A stretch of 64,000 bases of DNA. It comes from JAOUEA01 sp963825685 (GTDB lineage: Bacteria; Actinomycetota; UBA4738; HRBIN12). The translations under genes and the position numbers were made by a program. Location of the stretch: NCBI GenBank assembly GCA_963825685.1, contig CAWGUD010000020.1, forward strand, positions 124,001 through 188,000. Reading direction: 5' to 3'. The notes below the pieces were generated by a model. The model did not search any database, had not been told where the DNA came from, and was given only the letters and a program-made list of their open reading frames with translations. Shown here piece after piece: positions 1-8,652 of the stretch. The first letter of the stretch is position 1. Every line of letters begins with the position of its first letter.

Positions 1-590
1 GACCTCGGCCACGGACCCGTGGGTCGACTGCAGCTGGCTGCCGAACATCGACGGTCAGGACCAGCCCTGGCCGACCCTGACGCGAACATGCCCGGCGTGA
101 ACCGCTACGGCGGCATGTGGGAGCTGCAGGTCACGAACGATCCACCTGTGGGCGCTCGGCGAGTTCCGCTACGTCAACACGCAGGTCCGTCGCGCGATCG
201 CCCGCTTCCCTTGGACCGGCGACCCCACGCCCCCGCCGGACCCGGTGCAGCCCGTGCTCACCGAGCTCGTCGTCGGCCTCGCCGCTGATCGTGCAGCCCG
301 ACCGGTCCACGAGCTTCACGATCAGCTGCCCCGACCAGCCCGATCCGTGCAACGGCACGGCCAAGCTCGTCGCGGGCGGCAGCACGCAGCTCTCACCGCA
401 GACGTTCTCGCTCACCCCTCTCGGCGAGCAGACGTTCGCCATCACGATCAACGACGCGGCCTGGGACAAGATGGTCGCGAAGGCCAACGGCACGATCGGC
501 GGCTCGGTGCAGCTGACCGCCGAGGGCTCCCCCGGCACGACGCCGCTGTCGACGTCGATCTCGATCCAGCTCAAGCTCTCGACCGCCTGA
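1..590 (+). CDS. 3' part of an unrecognised secreted-type protein, frame-broken
   Basis: I do not recognise this gene; its 5' end lies outside the window. Protein-like sequence runs through several frames in turn: about 2-90 (DPWVDCSWLPNIDG), 91-140 (NRYGGMWELQVTN), 143-285 (WALGEFRYVNTQVRRAI) and 290-590 (TSFTISCPDQPDPCNG, ending at the TGA at 588). The last hundred residues are rich in Ser, Thr and Gly and look like a beta-sandwich appended to an extracellular protein. A Pro-rich linker (PTPPPDPVQP) precedes it. At least three single-base frame changes are needed to join the parts, in keeping with the error pattern elsewhere in the window, though a true pseudogene cannot be excluded. Confidence 0.45.
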
Positions 591-729
591 GCGCCTCGGC
601 CGGTGACCCGGGCCCGACAGGGGCTCGGGTCTCCAGCTCCTGGCCGGCATGTTCGACACGCCCCCGCCCGGCTGTGATGCTGGGCGCATGCGTCCCGCAG
701 CCGCGGGCCCGACCGCAGGAGGCGACGAG

Positions 730-1494
730 ATGTTCGACGGTGGTGCCGGCTCGCTGATCTGTGGCTTCGTCGCGCTCGGTCTGCTGATGGCGATCGTCGC
801 CGTCATCACCGGACGACGGCTCCCCGACGAGACCTCGACACGACCTCGCGCGATCTACCTCTCGGTCGCGATGCTGCCGGTGCTCGTGATCGGGGTGCTC
901 GCGGCGACGGCGTTCCTCGAGGCGGCCGTGCAGCTGATCCTCGGACCCGAGTCCGGCAAGGAGCAGCTGCTCGGCGGGCTCGGCGGCCTCGCCGGCGGCG
1001 GCATGCCGGGGACCGACATGGGCGGGATCGGCGACCTCCTCACCGGCATGGGCGACTTCGGGCTCAGCGCGACCGACGCGGCGATCCGCACGCTCGTGGC
1101 CTCGGGCATCACCGCCGTCGTCGCGTTCGCCCTGTACCGGCTGCATCAGGATTGGCGCCGGCCGGTGATCGACGACGCGGGCTTCGCGACGTCGCCGGCC
1201 GCCCGCGTGCTCCAGGCGTTCGCCTACACGGTCGTCCTGATCTTCGTCGTGCTGTTCGCCGTGAGCGCGGTGAAGGCCGGCTACGGCGTCTTCCGGGTCG
1301 TGGCACCCGACACGAGCGCGATCCTCTCGTTCAGCGAGAGCGCCGAGCGCGAGCGCGGCATCGCCGACATCGTCTCGGGACTCGCGCTCGCGGGAGCCTC
1401 GTGGTGGCTCTTCCAGATGCACTGGAAGCTGGCCGCGACCTGGCGCGGCGAGATCGCGGCGACCCCGGCCGTCCCGGAGCCGCCGACCGCGTAG
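730..1494 (+). CDS. Multi-pass membrane protein (DUF5671-like)
   Basis: Integral membrane protein of 254 residues and unknown function. Hydrophobic segments are visible near residues 6-28, 45-75, 118-140, 160-190 and 220-240. A Gly/Met-rich loop (GGLGGLAGGGMPGTDMGG) separates the second and third. The pattern of paired helices with a closing WWLFQMHWKLA segment recalls DUF5671 proteins, but this is only a resemblance. The start is set by a clean AGGAGG at 717-722, seven bases before the ATG; the longer reading frame upstream lacks such a site. It converges on mscL, ten bases away, with a small hairpin between. Confidence 0.7.
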   Translation: MFDGGAGSLICGFVALGLLMAIVAVITGRRLPDETSTRPRAIYLSVAMLPVLVIGVLAATAFLEAAVQLILGPESGKEQLLGGLGGLAGGGMPGTDMGGIGDLLTGMGDFGLSATDAAIRTLVASGITAVVAFALYRLHQDWRRPVIDDAGFATSPAARVLQAFAYTVVLIFVVLFAVSAVKAGYGVFRVVAPDTSAILSFSESAERERGIADIVSGLALAGASWWLFQMHWKLAATWRGEIAATPAVPEPPTA

Positions 1495-1503
1495 CTCGTC
1501 CGA

Positions 1504-1881
1504 TCAGGCGCTGCGGCTTCGCAGCGAGTCCCGGATCTCGGTGAGCAGCTCGACCTCGGTCGGGCCGCCGGGCTCTTCGTGCGTCGGCATCAACCGGTTC
1601 GCGGCCTTCACGATCAGGAACAGGACCCACGCGATGATCAGGAAGTTCACGACGGCCGTGAGGAAGGACCCGACCAGGATCCTGGTCGCGTCGCGACCGT
1701 CACCGATCGTCCACACGATGGCGTCGAAGCTCGGCTTGCCGAAGACCGCCGCGATGAGCGGCATCAGGATCCCGTCGATCAAGGCGGTGACCATGGCGGT
1801 GAACGCGAGCGCGATCACCAGCCCCACGGCGACCTCGAGCAGGTTCCCCCTGAGCGCGAACTCCTTGAACTCCTTCAGCAT
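1504..1881 (-). CDS. mscL: Large-conductance mechanosensitive channel MscL
   Basis: Homopentameric inner-membrane channel that opens under membrane tension and releases solutes during osmotic downshock. The 125-residue product has the usual family length. It opens with the N-terminal amphipathic helix (MLKEFKEFALRGNLLEVAVG), followed by TM1 (about 17-40), a periplasmic loop, TM2 (about 68-92, VVNFLIIAWVLFLIVKAANR) and a charged cytoplasmic helix at the C-terminus. A GGAGG motif sits eight bases before the ATG. A longer in-frame extension upstream exists but has no MscL character, so the ATG at 1881 is preferred. It is probably monocistronic, lying downstream of the short-chain dehydrogenase with about 35 bases between. 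Confidence 0.95.
   Translation of the reverse strand: MLKEFKEFALRGNLLEVAVGLVIALAFTAMVTALIDGILMPLIAAVFGKPSFDAIVWTIGDGRDATRILVGSFLTAVVNFLIIAWVLFLIVKAANRLMPTHEEPGGPTEVELLTEIRDSLRSRSA
1509..1526. terminator. Small hairpin between convergent genes
   Basis: CGCTGCG and CGCAGCG form a seven-pair stem with a GCTT loop at the very end of mscL, just past the end of the facing membrane-protein gene. No T-tract follows. It may help terminate both transcripts. Confidence 0.35.
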
Positions 1882-1916
1882 CGTGATCCTCCCGTGGTCG
1901 GAGTCGTGGATCCGGA

Positions 1917-2720
1917 TCAGCCCTCGACGCGGCGCTGCGAGCGTCCGGCGATCCGTGCGGCGGTCGTGCGGGGCAGGAAGCGCGAGCCGAACGCGAACGC
2001 CCGGCTCGGCCCCCCGGTGACGAGGTAGGGCCTCCCCGCCTTCATCGCCTCGTACCCGGCTTCCGCGACCTCGCGGGCGCTCGGGAGCTTCCGGTCGCGG
2101 ATCAGGGCCGACTCGCCCATGTCGGCACGCGCCTGGAAGCCGGTCGCGGTCGGGCCGGGACACAGGCACGTGACCGTGACGCCGGTGCCCTGCAGCTCCT
2201 CGGCCATCGCGAGCGAGAGCGAGAGCACGTAGGCCTTCGTGGCGCCGTACGCGGCGGTCATCGGCGCCGGTGCGAACGAACCGACGGAGCCGAGGTTCAG
2301 GATCCTTCCACGACCCCGGTCGACCATGCCGGGGACGATCAGACGGCTCAGCTCGGTGAGCGCGACGACGTTGACCCGCAGCAGCTCGGACTGCGTCGCC
2401 GGGTCGTCGCGCCAGAACTCCCCGTACGTCGAGAAGCCCGCGTTGTTCACCAACGCGTCGACCGCGACCCCTCGCTGGTCGAGCGAGGCGACCAGCTCGG
2501 CGCTCGCGCCCGGCGCCGACAGGTCCTTGGGGATCACCGTGACCTCGACGCGGTCACGCTCCTCGACCTCCTGGGCGACGGTCTCCATCGCGGCGCCACT
2601 GCGCGCCACCATGACGACGTTCCAGCCGTCGGCGCCGAACAGGCGGGTGAACTCGACGCCGAAGCCACTGGAGGCGCCGGTGACCAGGGCCGTGCGTCGT
2701 GACGCGGGGGTGTCGCTCAT
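1917..2720 (-). CDS. Short-chain dehydrogenase/reductase (SDR)
   Basis: NAD(P)-dependent oxidoreductase of the classical SDR family, 267 residues. The Rossmann nucleotide-binding motif TGASSGFG is near residue 15, NNAG near 92, the catalytic Ser in LNLGSVGSF near 143 and the catalytic YGATK near 157. The substrate cannot be read from the sequence; close relatives are usually annotated as oxidoreductases of the DltE/YqjQ kind. Its ATG overlaps the glnE stop in an ATGA arrangement (2717-2720), so it is cotranslated with glnE although no functional link is obvious. Confidence 0.9.
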   Translation of the reverse strand: MSDTPASRRTALVTGASSGFGVEFTRLFGADGWNVVMVARSGAAMETVAQEVEERDRVEVTVIPKDLSAPGASAELVASLDQRGVAVDALVNNAGFSTYGEFWRDDPATQSELLRVNVVALTELSRLIVPGMVDRGRGRILNLGSVGSFAPAPMTAAYGATKAYVLSLSLAMAEELQGTGVTVTCLCPGPTATGFQARADMGESALIRDRKLPSAREVAEAGYEAMKAGRPYLVTGGPSRAFAFGSRFLPRTTAARIAGRSQRRVEG

Positions 2721-5389
2721 GAGATCTCCTCGGAGAAGACGCGCTCCATCGCGCGGCGCGCGCGGCGGGTCACGCGCAGGTAGTCGTCGATGAAGCTCTG
2801 GCGAGGGTACTCCTCGTAGCCGAGGCGACGCGCGAGCGCCGTCTGCTCGGCGGGGTTCGGAGGCACCGCCTCGGCATGCAGACGCCGATCCATCTCGAGC
2901 GCGTTCTTCACGTCGGTGCAGAAGACGAACGCCTCCCCCAGATCGCGGGCCACCGACCCGCTCATCAGCTTCGCCGCGGCGAGCCGATCGATCGCCTCCA
3001 GCGTGCGCCGCGAACGGATCTCGGGGTGCGCGCCACCGTGTCGCATCAGCGAGAGCTCCACCGCGAACTGCACGTCGGCGAGCGAGCCGATCCCGAGCTT
3101 GAAGTGGAACTTCGCCGCCTCGGGCGGCTTCACGCGCTCACGCTCGATCCGTTCGCGCATGCGGCGGATGTCGGCGACACGGTCGATCGTGATGCCGTCG
3201 GGTGGGAACGCGGCATCGGCGGCGTTCAGCTCGAAGCGTCGTCCGAGGTCGGGATCACCGGCGATCGCTCGAGCCCTGAGCAGCGTCTGGAACTCCCATG
3301 TCTCGGCGTAGCGCTGCCAGTACTCGAGGTAGCCGGCGATCGATCGCGCGAGCGGACCGTTGCGCCCCTCCGGACGGAGGTCGGCGTCGGGCTCCCATCC
3401 TGCCTCACGAACGAGACGCAGGACGCGCTCGGCGAGCTGACCGGCGGACCGCTGGGCATCGGAGCCCTCGCCGTCGTACACGAACACCAGGTCGAGGTCG
3501 CTGGCGACGTTCAGCTCGCGGGCGCCGAGCTTGCCCATGCCGATCACCGCGAACGGCAGATCGGCCGGGGGCTCGGCCGCGTCGAGCGCCTCGCGGATCA
3601 CGCGCACGGCGACCGCGCTCAGCGCCTCGCCGGTCTCGCGCGGCGAGAGCTCGCGCCCCGCCGTGCGCGCGACGGCGTCGACGAGGTCGCCGGCCGCATC
3701 GGTCTCGCCCCCCAACAGGGTGTCGGAGAGGCCACGGATCCGAGACGGGTCGGCCACGAGCAGATCCGTCGCGAACGAGCTGGCACCGGCGACGTGGGCG
3801 AGGCGGCGGGCGGCGACGGGGTCGGTCGCGAGGAGGTCGGCCACGGCACGCCCGTCGCCCACGGCCTCGGCGATGCGTTCCAGTCGCACGAGCGCCGCAT
3901 CGGGTGTCGGCGAGAGCGCGAGGGCTGGCGCCATCACCGGGAACAGGTGGGCGAGCACCTTCCCGATGCGCCTCGTCGGATCGACGAGGCGCCCCAGCAC
4001 GTCGTAGGAGCGGGCGGGCTCGGCGAAGCCGAGCCCGCCCAACAGCTCCTCGGTGGCCGGTCGGTCGGTGCCGTGGCCCGCAGGCAGCTGGGCAGGACCG
4101 GCGAAGGATTCCAGGAGGGGCCTGTAGAAGAGGCGCTCGTGGATCGAGCGGACGAGGCCGGTCGTCCGTTCGTACTCGGCGGCGAGGACGTCGGCGTCGG
4201 CGAGGTCGAGCGAGCGAGCGAGGGTGGTGCGCGCGCGCCGGTCCGGCGGCAGGTCGTGGGTCTGCAGGTCCCGCACGATCTGCAGGCGGTGCTCCACCCG
4301 CCGCAGGAACCGGTACGCGTCGGCCAGGGCCTCGGCGTCCGCATCGGCCACGTAGCCCTCGGTCGCGAGGGCGCCGAGGGCGGCGAGCGTGTTCGGGGTG
4401 CGCAGCCGGGCGTCGCGGCGCCCGTGCACGATCTGCAGCAGCTGGACCGCGAACTCGACGTCGCGGATGCCGCCCCGCCCCCGCTTGACCTCGACGAACT
4501 CCTTGCCTCGTTGGCGGATGTACTCCTCGAGGCGCACCTTCGTGCGCCGCACGTCCTCGATCGCGGCCGGTGCGAGCTCGGGCGGGTACACGAACGGCGT
4601 GATGCCGTCGACGAACGCCGGACCGAGCTCCTGATCGCCCGCGACCGGCCGCGCCTTGATCATCGCCTGCCGTTCCCAGGTGGCGGACTCCCGCTCGTAG
4701 TAGGCGAGGGTCGCTTCGAGGGAGCGGCTGAGGGCGCCGGCTCGACCTCCCGGTCGCAGGGCGACGTCGACGCGCAGGGCGAGGCCCTCGGCGGTCGGCT
4801 CGGCGAGCATCGCGGTCACGAGGGCCACCGCCCTCTCGGCCGTGGCCTGCGCTCCGGGACCGGGGTCGCGATGCAGGAACAACAGGTCGACGTCGCTCGC
4901 GTAGTTCAGCTCGGACCCGCCGAGCTTGCCGAGCGCGATCACCGCGAGGTCGCGGGTGTCGGGCACCGAGCTCGATCGCCTGCGCGATGCAGGCGTCGGC
5001 GATCGCGCTGATCTCGATCACCACCTCGTCGAGCGTCGCGCCGCCGAGGTCGCGCGCCGCCACGCGCATCATCGCGCGGCGTCGGAAACGCCGCAGGCCG
5101 CCGACGGGGCCGAGTCGGTCGACGTCCCCACCGAGCTCGGTCCGCAGGGCGTCGTCATCGCGAGCCGAGACGTCGGCCAGCTCCTGGACCTCACCCGGGT
5201 TCGCCACGAGGAAGTCGGCGGCGGCGCTCGAGAAGCCGAGCAAGCGGGCGGCGTTCTCGGTGACCTCCGGACGTGCGAGGGCCTCGCGCGCGACCGCGAT
5301 CGTCACCGACCCTGGAGAAGGCGACCCGGGCGAGCTCGGGGTTCGGGCGCCGCTGCGAACGTGCGGCCGAGCATCTCGGGCGTCAGCAC
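2717..5389 (-). CDS. glnE: Bifunctional glutamine synthetase adenylyltransferase/deadenylase
   Basis: Adds AMP to, and removes AMP from, a tyrosine of type I-beta glutamine synthetase in response to nitrogen state. Both nucleotidyltransferase halves are intact: the N-terminal deadenylase motif GKLGGSELNYASDVDLLF and the C-terminal adenylylase motif GMGKLGARELNVASDLDLVF, each carrying the metal-binding DxD. The frame changes once at about 4966 (upstream frame ends ACIAQAIEL, downstream resumes PDTRDLAVIALGKLGG). A second change at about 5300-5345 would join an N-terminus starting GTG at 5389 (LTPEMLGRTFAAAP..NPELARVAFSR). Without that, the first start is the GTG at 5306. The total of about 890 residues is slightly short for the family. 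The glutamine synthetase at 14.0 kb does not look like its natural target. Confidence 0.9.
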
Positions 5390-5460
5390 CTCGGCATCAT
5401 CGCACCGCCTCACGGACCTCAGGGGTCGTAGCGGGAACCAGGGCGGTGCGATCTCGTGAG

Positions 5461-7407
5461 TCACGAAGCGCCGCGTCTGATCGCCTCGACGACCTCAGGA
5501 TCCTCCAGCGAGGAGAGGTCGCCAGCATCCTCGCCCGTGAGCGCAGCCCGCACCGCGCGCCGAACGATCTTGGCGCTCCGCGTCTTCGGGAGGGCCTCCG
5601 CGAAAACCACCGTGCCCGGCGTGAAGGCGCTACCGAGATGCTCGCGCACCGTCGACCGCAGCTCCCGCGCGAGGGCGCTCCCGGCTTCCTCACCCGGTCG
5701 AAGGACGACCACGCACGAGATCGATTCCCCCTTGATCTCGTCGGGCACCCCGACGGCGGCACACTCCGCCACCGCGGGATGGGTCGCGAGCACGGATTCG
5801 ATCTCGGCCGGGCCGATGCGCTTGCCCGCGACGTTCAGCGTGTCGTCGCTCCGCCCGTACAGGAACCAATACCCGTCGTCGTCACGGCTCGCCCAGTCGC
5901 CGTGCGTCCACACACCCGGGAACCGCCGCCAGTAGGCGTCGAGGTAGCGCTCGGGGTCGTCCCAGATGCCGCGCGTCATCGACGGCCACGGCTGACGGCA
6001 GATCAGCTCGCCTACCGCGCCGGCCGGCACCGGCTCGCCGTCTGCGTCGACGATGTCGACGTCCATGCCCAGGGCGGGACCGCCCAGGGACGCGATCTTC
6101 GTCGGCACGACGGGGTGCGGCGAAAGGAAGCATGCCCCGACCTCGGTTCCCCCCGACAGGTTCACGATGGGACGGCGCTCCTGGCCGATCTCGCGATGCA
6201 GCCACCGGTAGGAATCGGGGTCCCACGGCTCCCCCGTGGACGCCAGCACGCGCAACGACGAACGGTCATGGTCGCCGAGGCGTACGTCCGCTGACGTTCG
6301 CATCGCGCGCACGAGCGTCGGCGACACACCGAGCACGTTCACGCGATGGCGCTCGACCTGTCTCATCAGCCGATCCGATCTCGGATGCAGCGGCGAGCCC
6401 TCCGTGAGCACGACCGTCGCCCCGAGCGCGAGGCTTCCGACGATCTCCCACGGCCCCATGATCCAGCCGAGGTCTGTCGCCCAGTGCAGCCGTTCTCCGC
6501 GGTGCAGGTCCACCTGATACGCGACCTCCTCGGCGATCTTCACGAGGAACCCTCCGTGCACGTGCACCGCGCCCTTCGGCCGGCCCGTCGTGCCGCTCGT
6601 GTAGCCGATGAACAGCGGGTGCTCGCTGTCGAGCTGCATCGCATCGATCGGCGTGTCGCCCGCCGATCCGGACGGCCACGCCACGTCGCGCCCACCGGTC
6701 ATCTGGGTCGGCTCGTCGGGGAGCCGCATCCACACCACCTGGTGCCGTACGCCCCCCGCGAGCGACGCGGCCTGGTCGGCTACGCGCTTCATCGGCACGG
6801 CCATCCCCTTGCGCAGCGAGGCGTTCGCGGTAACGACGACGTCGCACCCGGCATCGGCGATGCGCGCTGCCACCGCGTCGGGCCCGAAGCCGCTGAAGAT
6901 CGGCACCCAGACCGCGCCGATCTTCGAGCATGCCATCAGTGCGGCCACGGTCTCGATCGCCATCGGCAGGAAAAGCGCGACCCGGTCGCCCGGCTCGATG
7001 CCGAGCTCCAGCAATGCTCTCGCGAGGCGGTCGGTCACCAGCCTGAGCTCGGCGAACGTCGCCTGGCGCACGTCTCCCTCCTCGCCCTCCCACAGGACGG
7101 CGACCGCGTCAGGATCGCGTTCGGCCCACCGGTCGACGCATTGGCGAGCCAGGTTCGTCCGGCCGCCCACGAACCACGTCGCCCATGCCGGGCCTCGGGA
7201 CAGATCCACGACGCGCTCGTACGGCGACGAGAACTCGATATCGAGGTCGCGGACCACGGCATCCCAGAACCACGCGACGTCGGCGACCGAGCGGGCGGTC
7301 AGTTCCTGCAGGCTGTCGATCCCATGCGCGCGCATCAGCCGCGTGACGTTGGCGAGCTCGACGTCCTCGGGGCCGGGCGTCCACGCGAAGCCCGTGGACG
7401 TGGTCAC
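5461..7407 (-). CDS. AMP-forming acyl-CoA synthetase, acetyl/acetoacetyl-CoA synthetase type
   Basis: Activates a short-chain acid to its CoA ester with ATP. The 648-residue protein has an N-terminal cap like acetyl- and acetoacetyl-CoA synthetases (WFVGGRTNLARQCVDRWA), the P-loop YTSGTTGRPKGAVHVHGG, the core motif LASTGEPWDP, and the hinge and C-terminal motifs GRSDDTLNVAGKRIGPAEIE and PKTRSAKIVRR with the catalytic Lys. The GTG start overlaps the upstream dehydrogenase stop (GTGA, 7404-7407). Placed beside a complete isovalerate/leucine pathway, likely substrates are acetoacetate released by HMG-CoA lyase or isovalerate; this is inference. A gap of about 70 bases separates it from the glnE N-terminus. 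Confidence 0.88.
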   Translation of the reverse strand: MTTSTGFAWTPGPEDVELANVTRLMRAHGIDSLQELTARSVADVAWFWDAVVRDLDIEFSSPYERVVDLSRGPAWATWFVGGRTNLARQCVDRWAERDPDAVAVLWEGEEGDVRQATFAELRLVTDRLARALLELGIEPGDRVALFLPMAIETVAALMACSKIGAVWVPIFSGFGPDAVAARIADAGCDVVVTANASLRKGMAVPMKRVADQAASLAGGVRHQVVWMRLPDEPTQMTGGRDVAWPSGSAGDTPIDAMQLDSEHPLFIGYTSGTTGRPKGAVHVHGGFLVKIAEEVAYQVDLHRGERLHWATDLGWIMGPWEIVGSLALGATVVLTEGSPLHPRSDRLMRQVERHRVNVLGVSPTLVRAMRTSADVRLGDHDRSSLRVLASTGEPWDPDSYRWLHREIGQERRPIVNLSGGTEVGACFLSPHPVVPTKIASLGGPALGMDVDIVDADGEPVPAGAVGELICRQPWPSMTRGIWDDPERYLDAYWRRFPGVWTHGDWASRDDDGYWFLYGRSDDTLNVAGKRIGPAEIESVLATHPAVAECAAVGVPDEIKGESISCVVVLRPGEEAGSALARELRSTVREHLGSAFTPGTVVFAEALPKTRSAKIVRRAVRAALTGEDAGDLSSLEDPEVVEAIRRGAS

Positions 7408-8564
7408 GCGTCCGAGAGCCTGCCCGTGAGCTCGCGACCGATCAGCATGCGCCTGATCTCGGCCGTGCCAGCGCCGATCGTGTAGAGCTTCGCGTCGCGC
7501 AGCAGGCGGCCGGCGGGGACCTCGTTGAGGTAGCCAGCGCCGCCGAGGCTCTGGATCGCCTCGAGCGCCACCTGCACCGCCCGCTCGGATGCGAGCAACA
7601 GGGAGGCGGCCGCCGGAGCTCCGTGACGCCCGCCGGGGTCGCGATCGAAGCGGCCGGCGACGTCGTAGGCGAACGCGCGAGCGGACTCGAGTCCCACGTA
7701 CATGTCGGCGAGCTTGCCCTGCATCAGTTCGAACGAGCCGATCGGACGACCGAACTGCCGACGTTCCCGCACGTACGGCAACACGAGGTCCATCGCCGCC
7801 TGCATGATGCCGATCGGACCTCCCGAGAGAACGAGCCGCTCCGAGTCGAGACCCGACATCAGCACGCGCACGCCCCCGTGAGCCTCGCCGAGCACGTGGT
7901 CGTCGGGGATGCGGCACCCGTCGAAGACGATCTCCGACGTCGGCGAGCCACGCATCCCGAGCTTGTCCATCTTCGGTGACACGCTGAACCCGGCCATGTC
8001 GCGCTCGATCACGAACGCCGTGACCGACGACGACGCCTCGGCGTCGGACGCGGTGCGCATGTACACCACGAACACGTCGGCCTCCGGGCCGTTCGTGATC
8101 CACATCTTCGAGCCGTTCGCGACCCATCCGCCGTCGGCGCGCTCGGCACGGCAGGCCATCGACCCGATCACGTCCGAGCCGGCGTCTGCCTCGCTCATCG
8201 CCAGCGCGCCGACATGCTCGCCCGAGAGCAGCGCCGGCAGCCAACGCGCGCGCTGCCGCGCGGTGCCGTTGACCCAGAGGTTGTGCACGCACAGGTTCGA
8301 GTGGGCGGCGTACGACATGCCCACCGATCCCGAGGCTCGAGAGATCTCCTCCACCACGACGAGGTGTTCGAGGAAGCCGAGCCCGGCCCCGCCGTCGGCC
8401 TCAGCCACCGTCGGCCCCAGCACACCCAGGGCACCGAGGAGGGGCCAGAGCCGTCGTGGGAAGGCGTCGTCGCGGTCGATCGAGTCGGCGAGCGGCGCGA
8501 CCTCTCGATCGGCGAACGTGCGCACGGTCTCGCGGAGTTCCTCGATCGAGATGAGGTCGCCCAT
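7404..8564 (-). CDS. liuA: Isovaleryl-CoA dehydrogenase (acyl-CoA dehydrogenase family)
   Basis: FAD enzyme oxidising isovaleryl-CoA to 3-methylcrotonyl-CoA in leucine breakdown. The 386-residue product carries the FAD-contact motifs AMSEADAGSDV and MWITNG. The catalytic Glu is in the isovaleryl-type position (SGLDSERLVLSGGPIG), and the C-terminal IGAGTAEIRR lacks the Glu found there in medium-chain enzymes. These two features favour isovaleryl-CoA over other substrates. The ATG at 8564 is chosen because a TAGCGT hexamer ends eight bases before it; the longer frame to 8675 has no support. It is divergent from the carboxylase beta gene and overlaps the synthetase downstream. Confidence 0.9.
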   Translation of the reverse strand: MGDLISIEELRETVRTFADREVAPLADSIDRDDAFPRRLWPLLGALGVLGPTVAEADGGAGLGFLEHLVVVEEISRASGSVGMSYAAHSNLCVHNLWVNGTARQRARWLPALLSGEHVGALAMSEADAGSDVIGSMACRAERADGGWVANGSKMWITNGPEADVFVVYMRTASDAEASSSVTAFVIERDMAGFSVSPKMDKLGMRGSPTSEIVFDGCRIPDDHVLGEAHGGVRVLMSGLDSERLVLSGGPIGIMQAAMDLVLPYVRERRQFGRPIGSFELMQGKLADMYVGLESARAFAYDVAGRFDRDPGGRHGAPAAASLLLASERAVQVALEAIQSLGGAGYLNEVPAGRLLRDAKLYTIGAGTAEIRRMLIGRELTGRLSDA

Positions 8565-8572
8565 CGGTGTAC

Positions 8573-8578
8573 ACGCTA
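8573..8578 (-). promoter_or_regulatory. -10 element of the isovaleryl-CoA dehydrogenase gene
   Basis: TAGCGT ends eight bases before the ATG at 8564, predicting a nearly leaderless transcript. It lies in the 88-base divergent spacer. Confidence 0.45.
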
Positions 8579-8601
8579 CGCCGACTCGCGTCGAGGGGAA
8601 G

Positions 8602-8607
8602 TAGGGT
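8602..8607 (+). promoter_or_regulatory. -10 element of the methylcrotonyl-CoA carboxylase operon
   Basis: TAGGGT lies 45 bases before the GTG at 8653 and faces away from the dehydrogenase promoter 24 bases to its left. One regulator bound here could control both arms. Confidence 0.4.
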
Positions 8608-8652
8608 GGCATCGATGGCGCGTGGGGTCTCGACGCTGGGAACGGGTCGTCC

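Noticed and set aside
2876..5011. A 711-residue plus-strand open frame opposite glnE.
   Set aside because: Antisense shadow of glnE; no recognisable domain.
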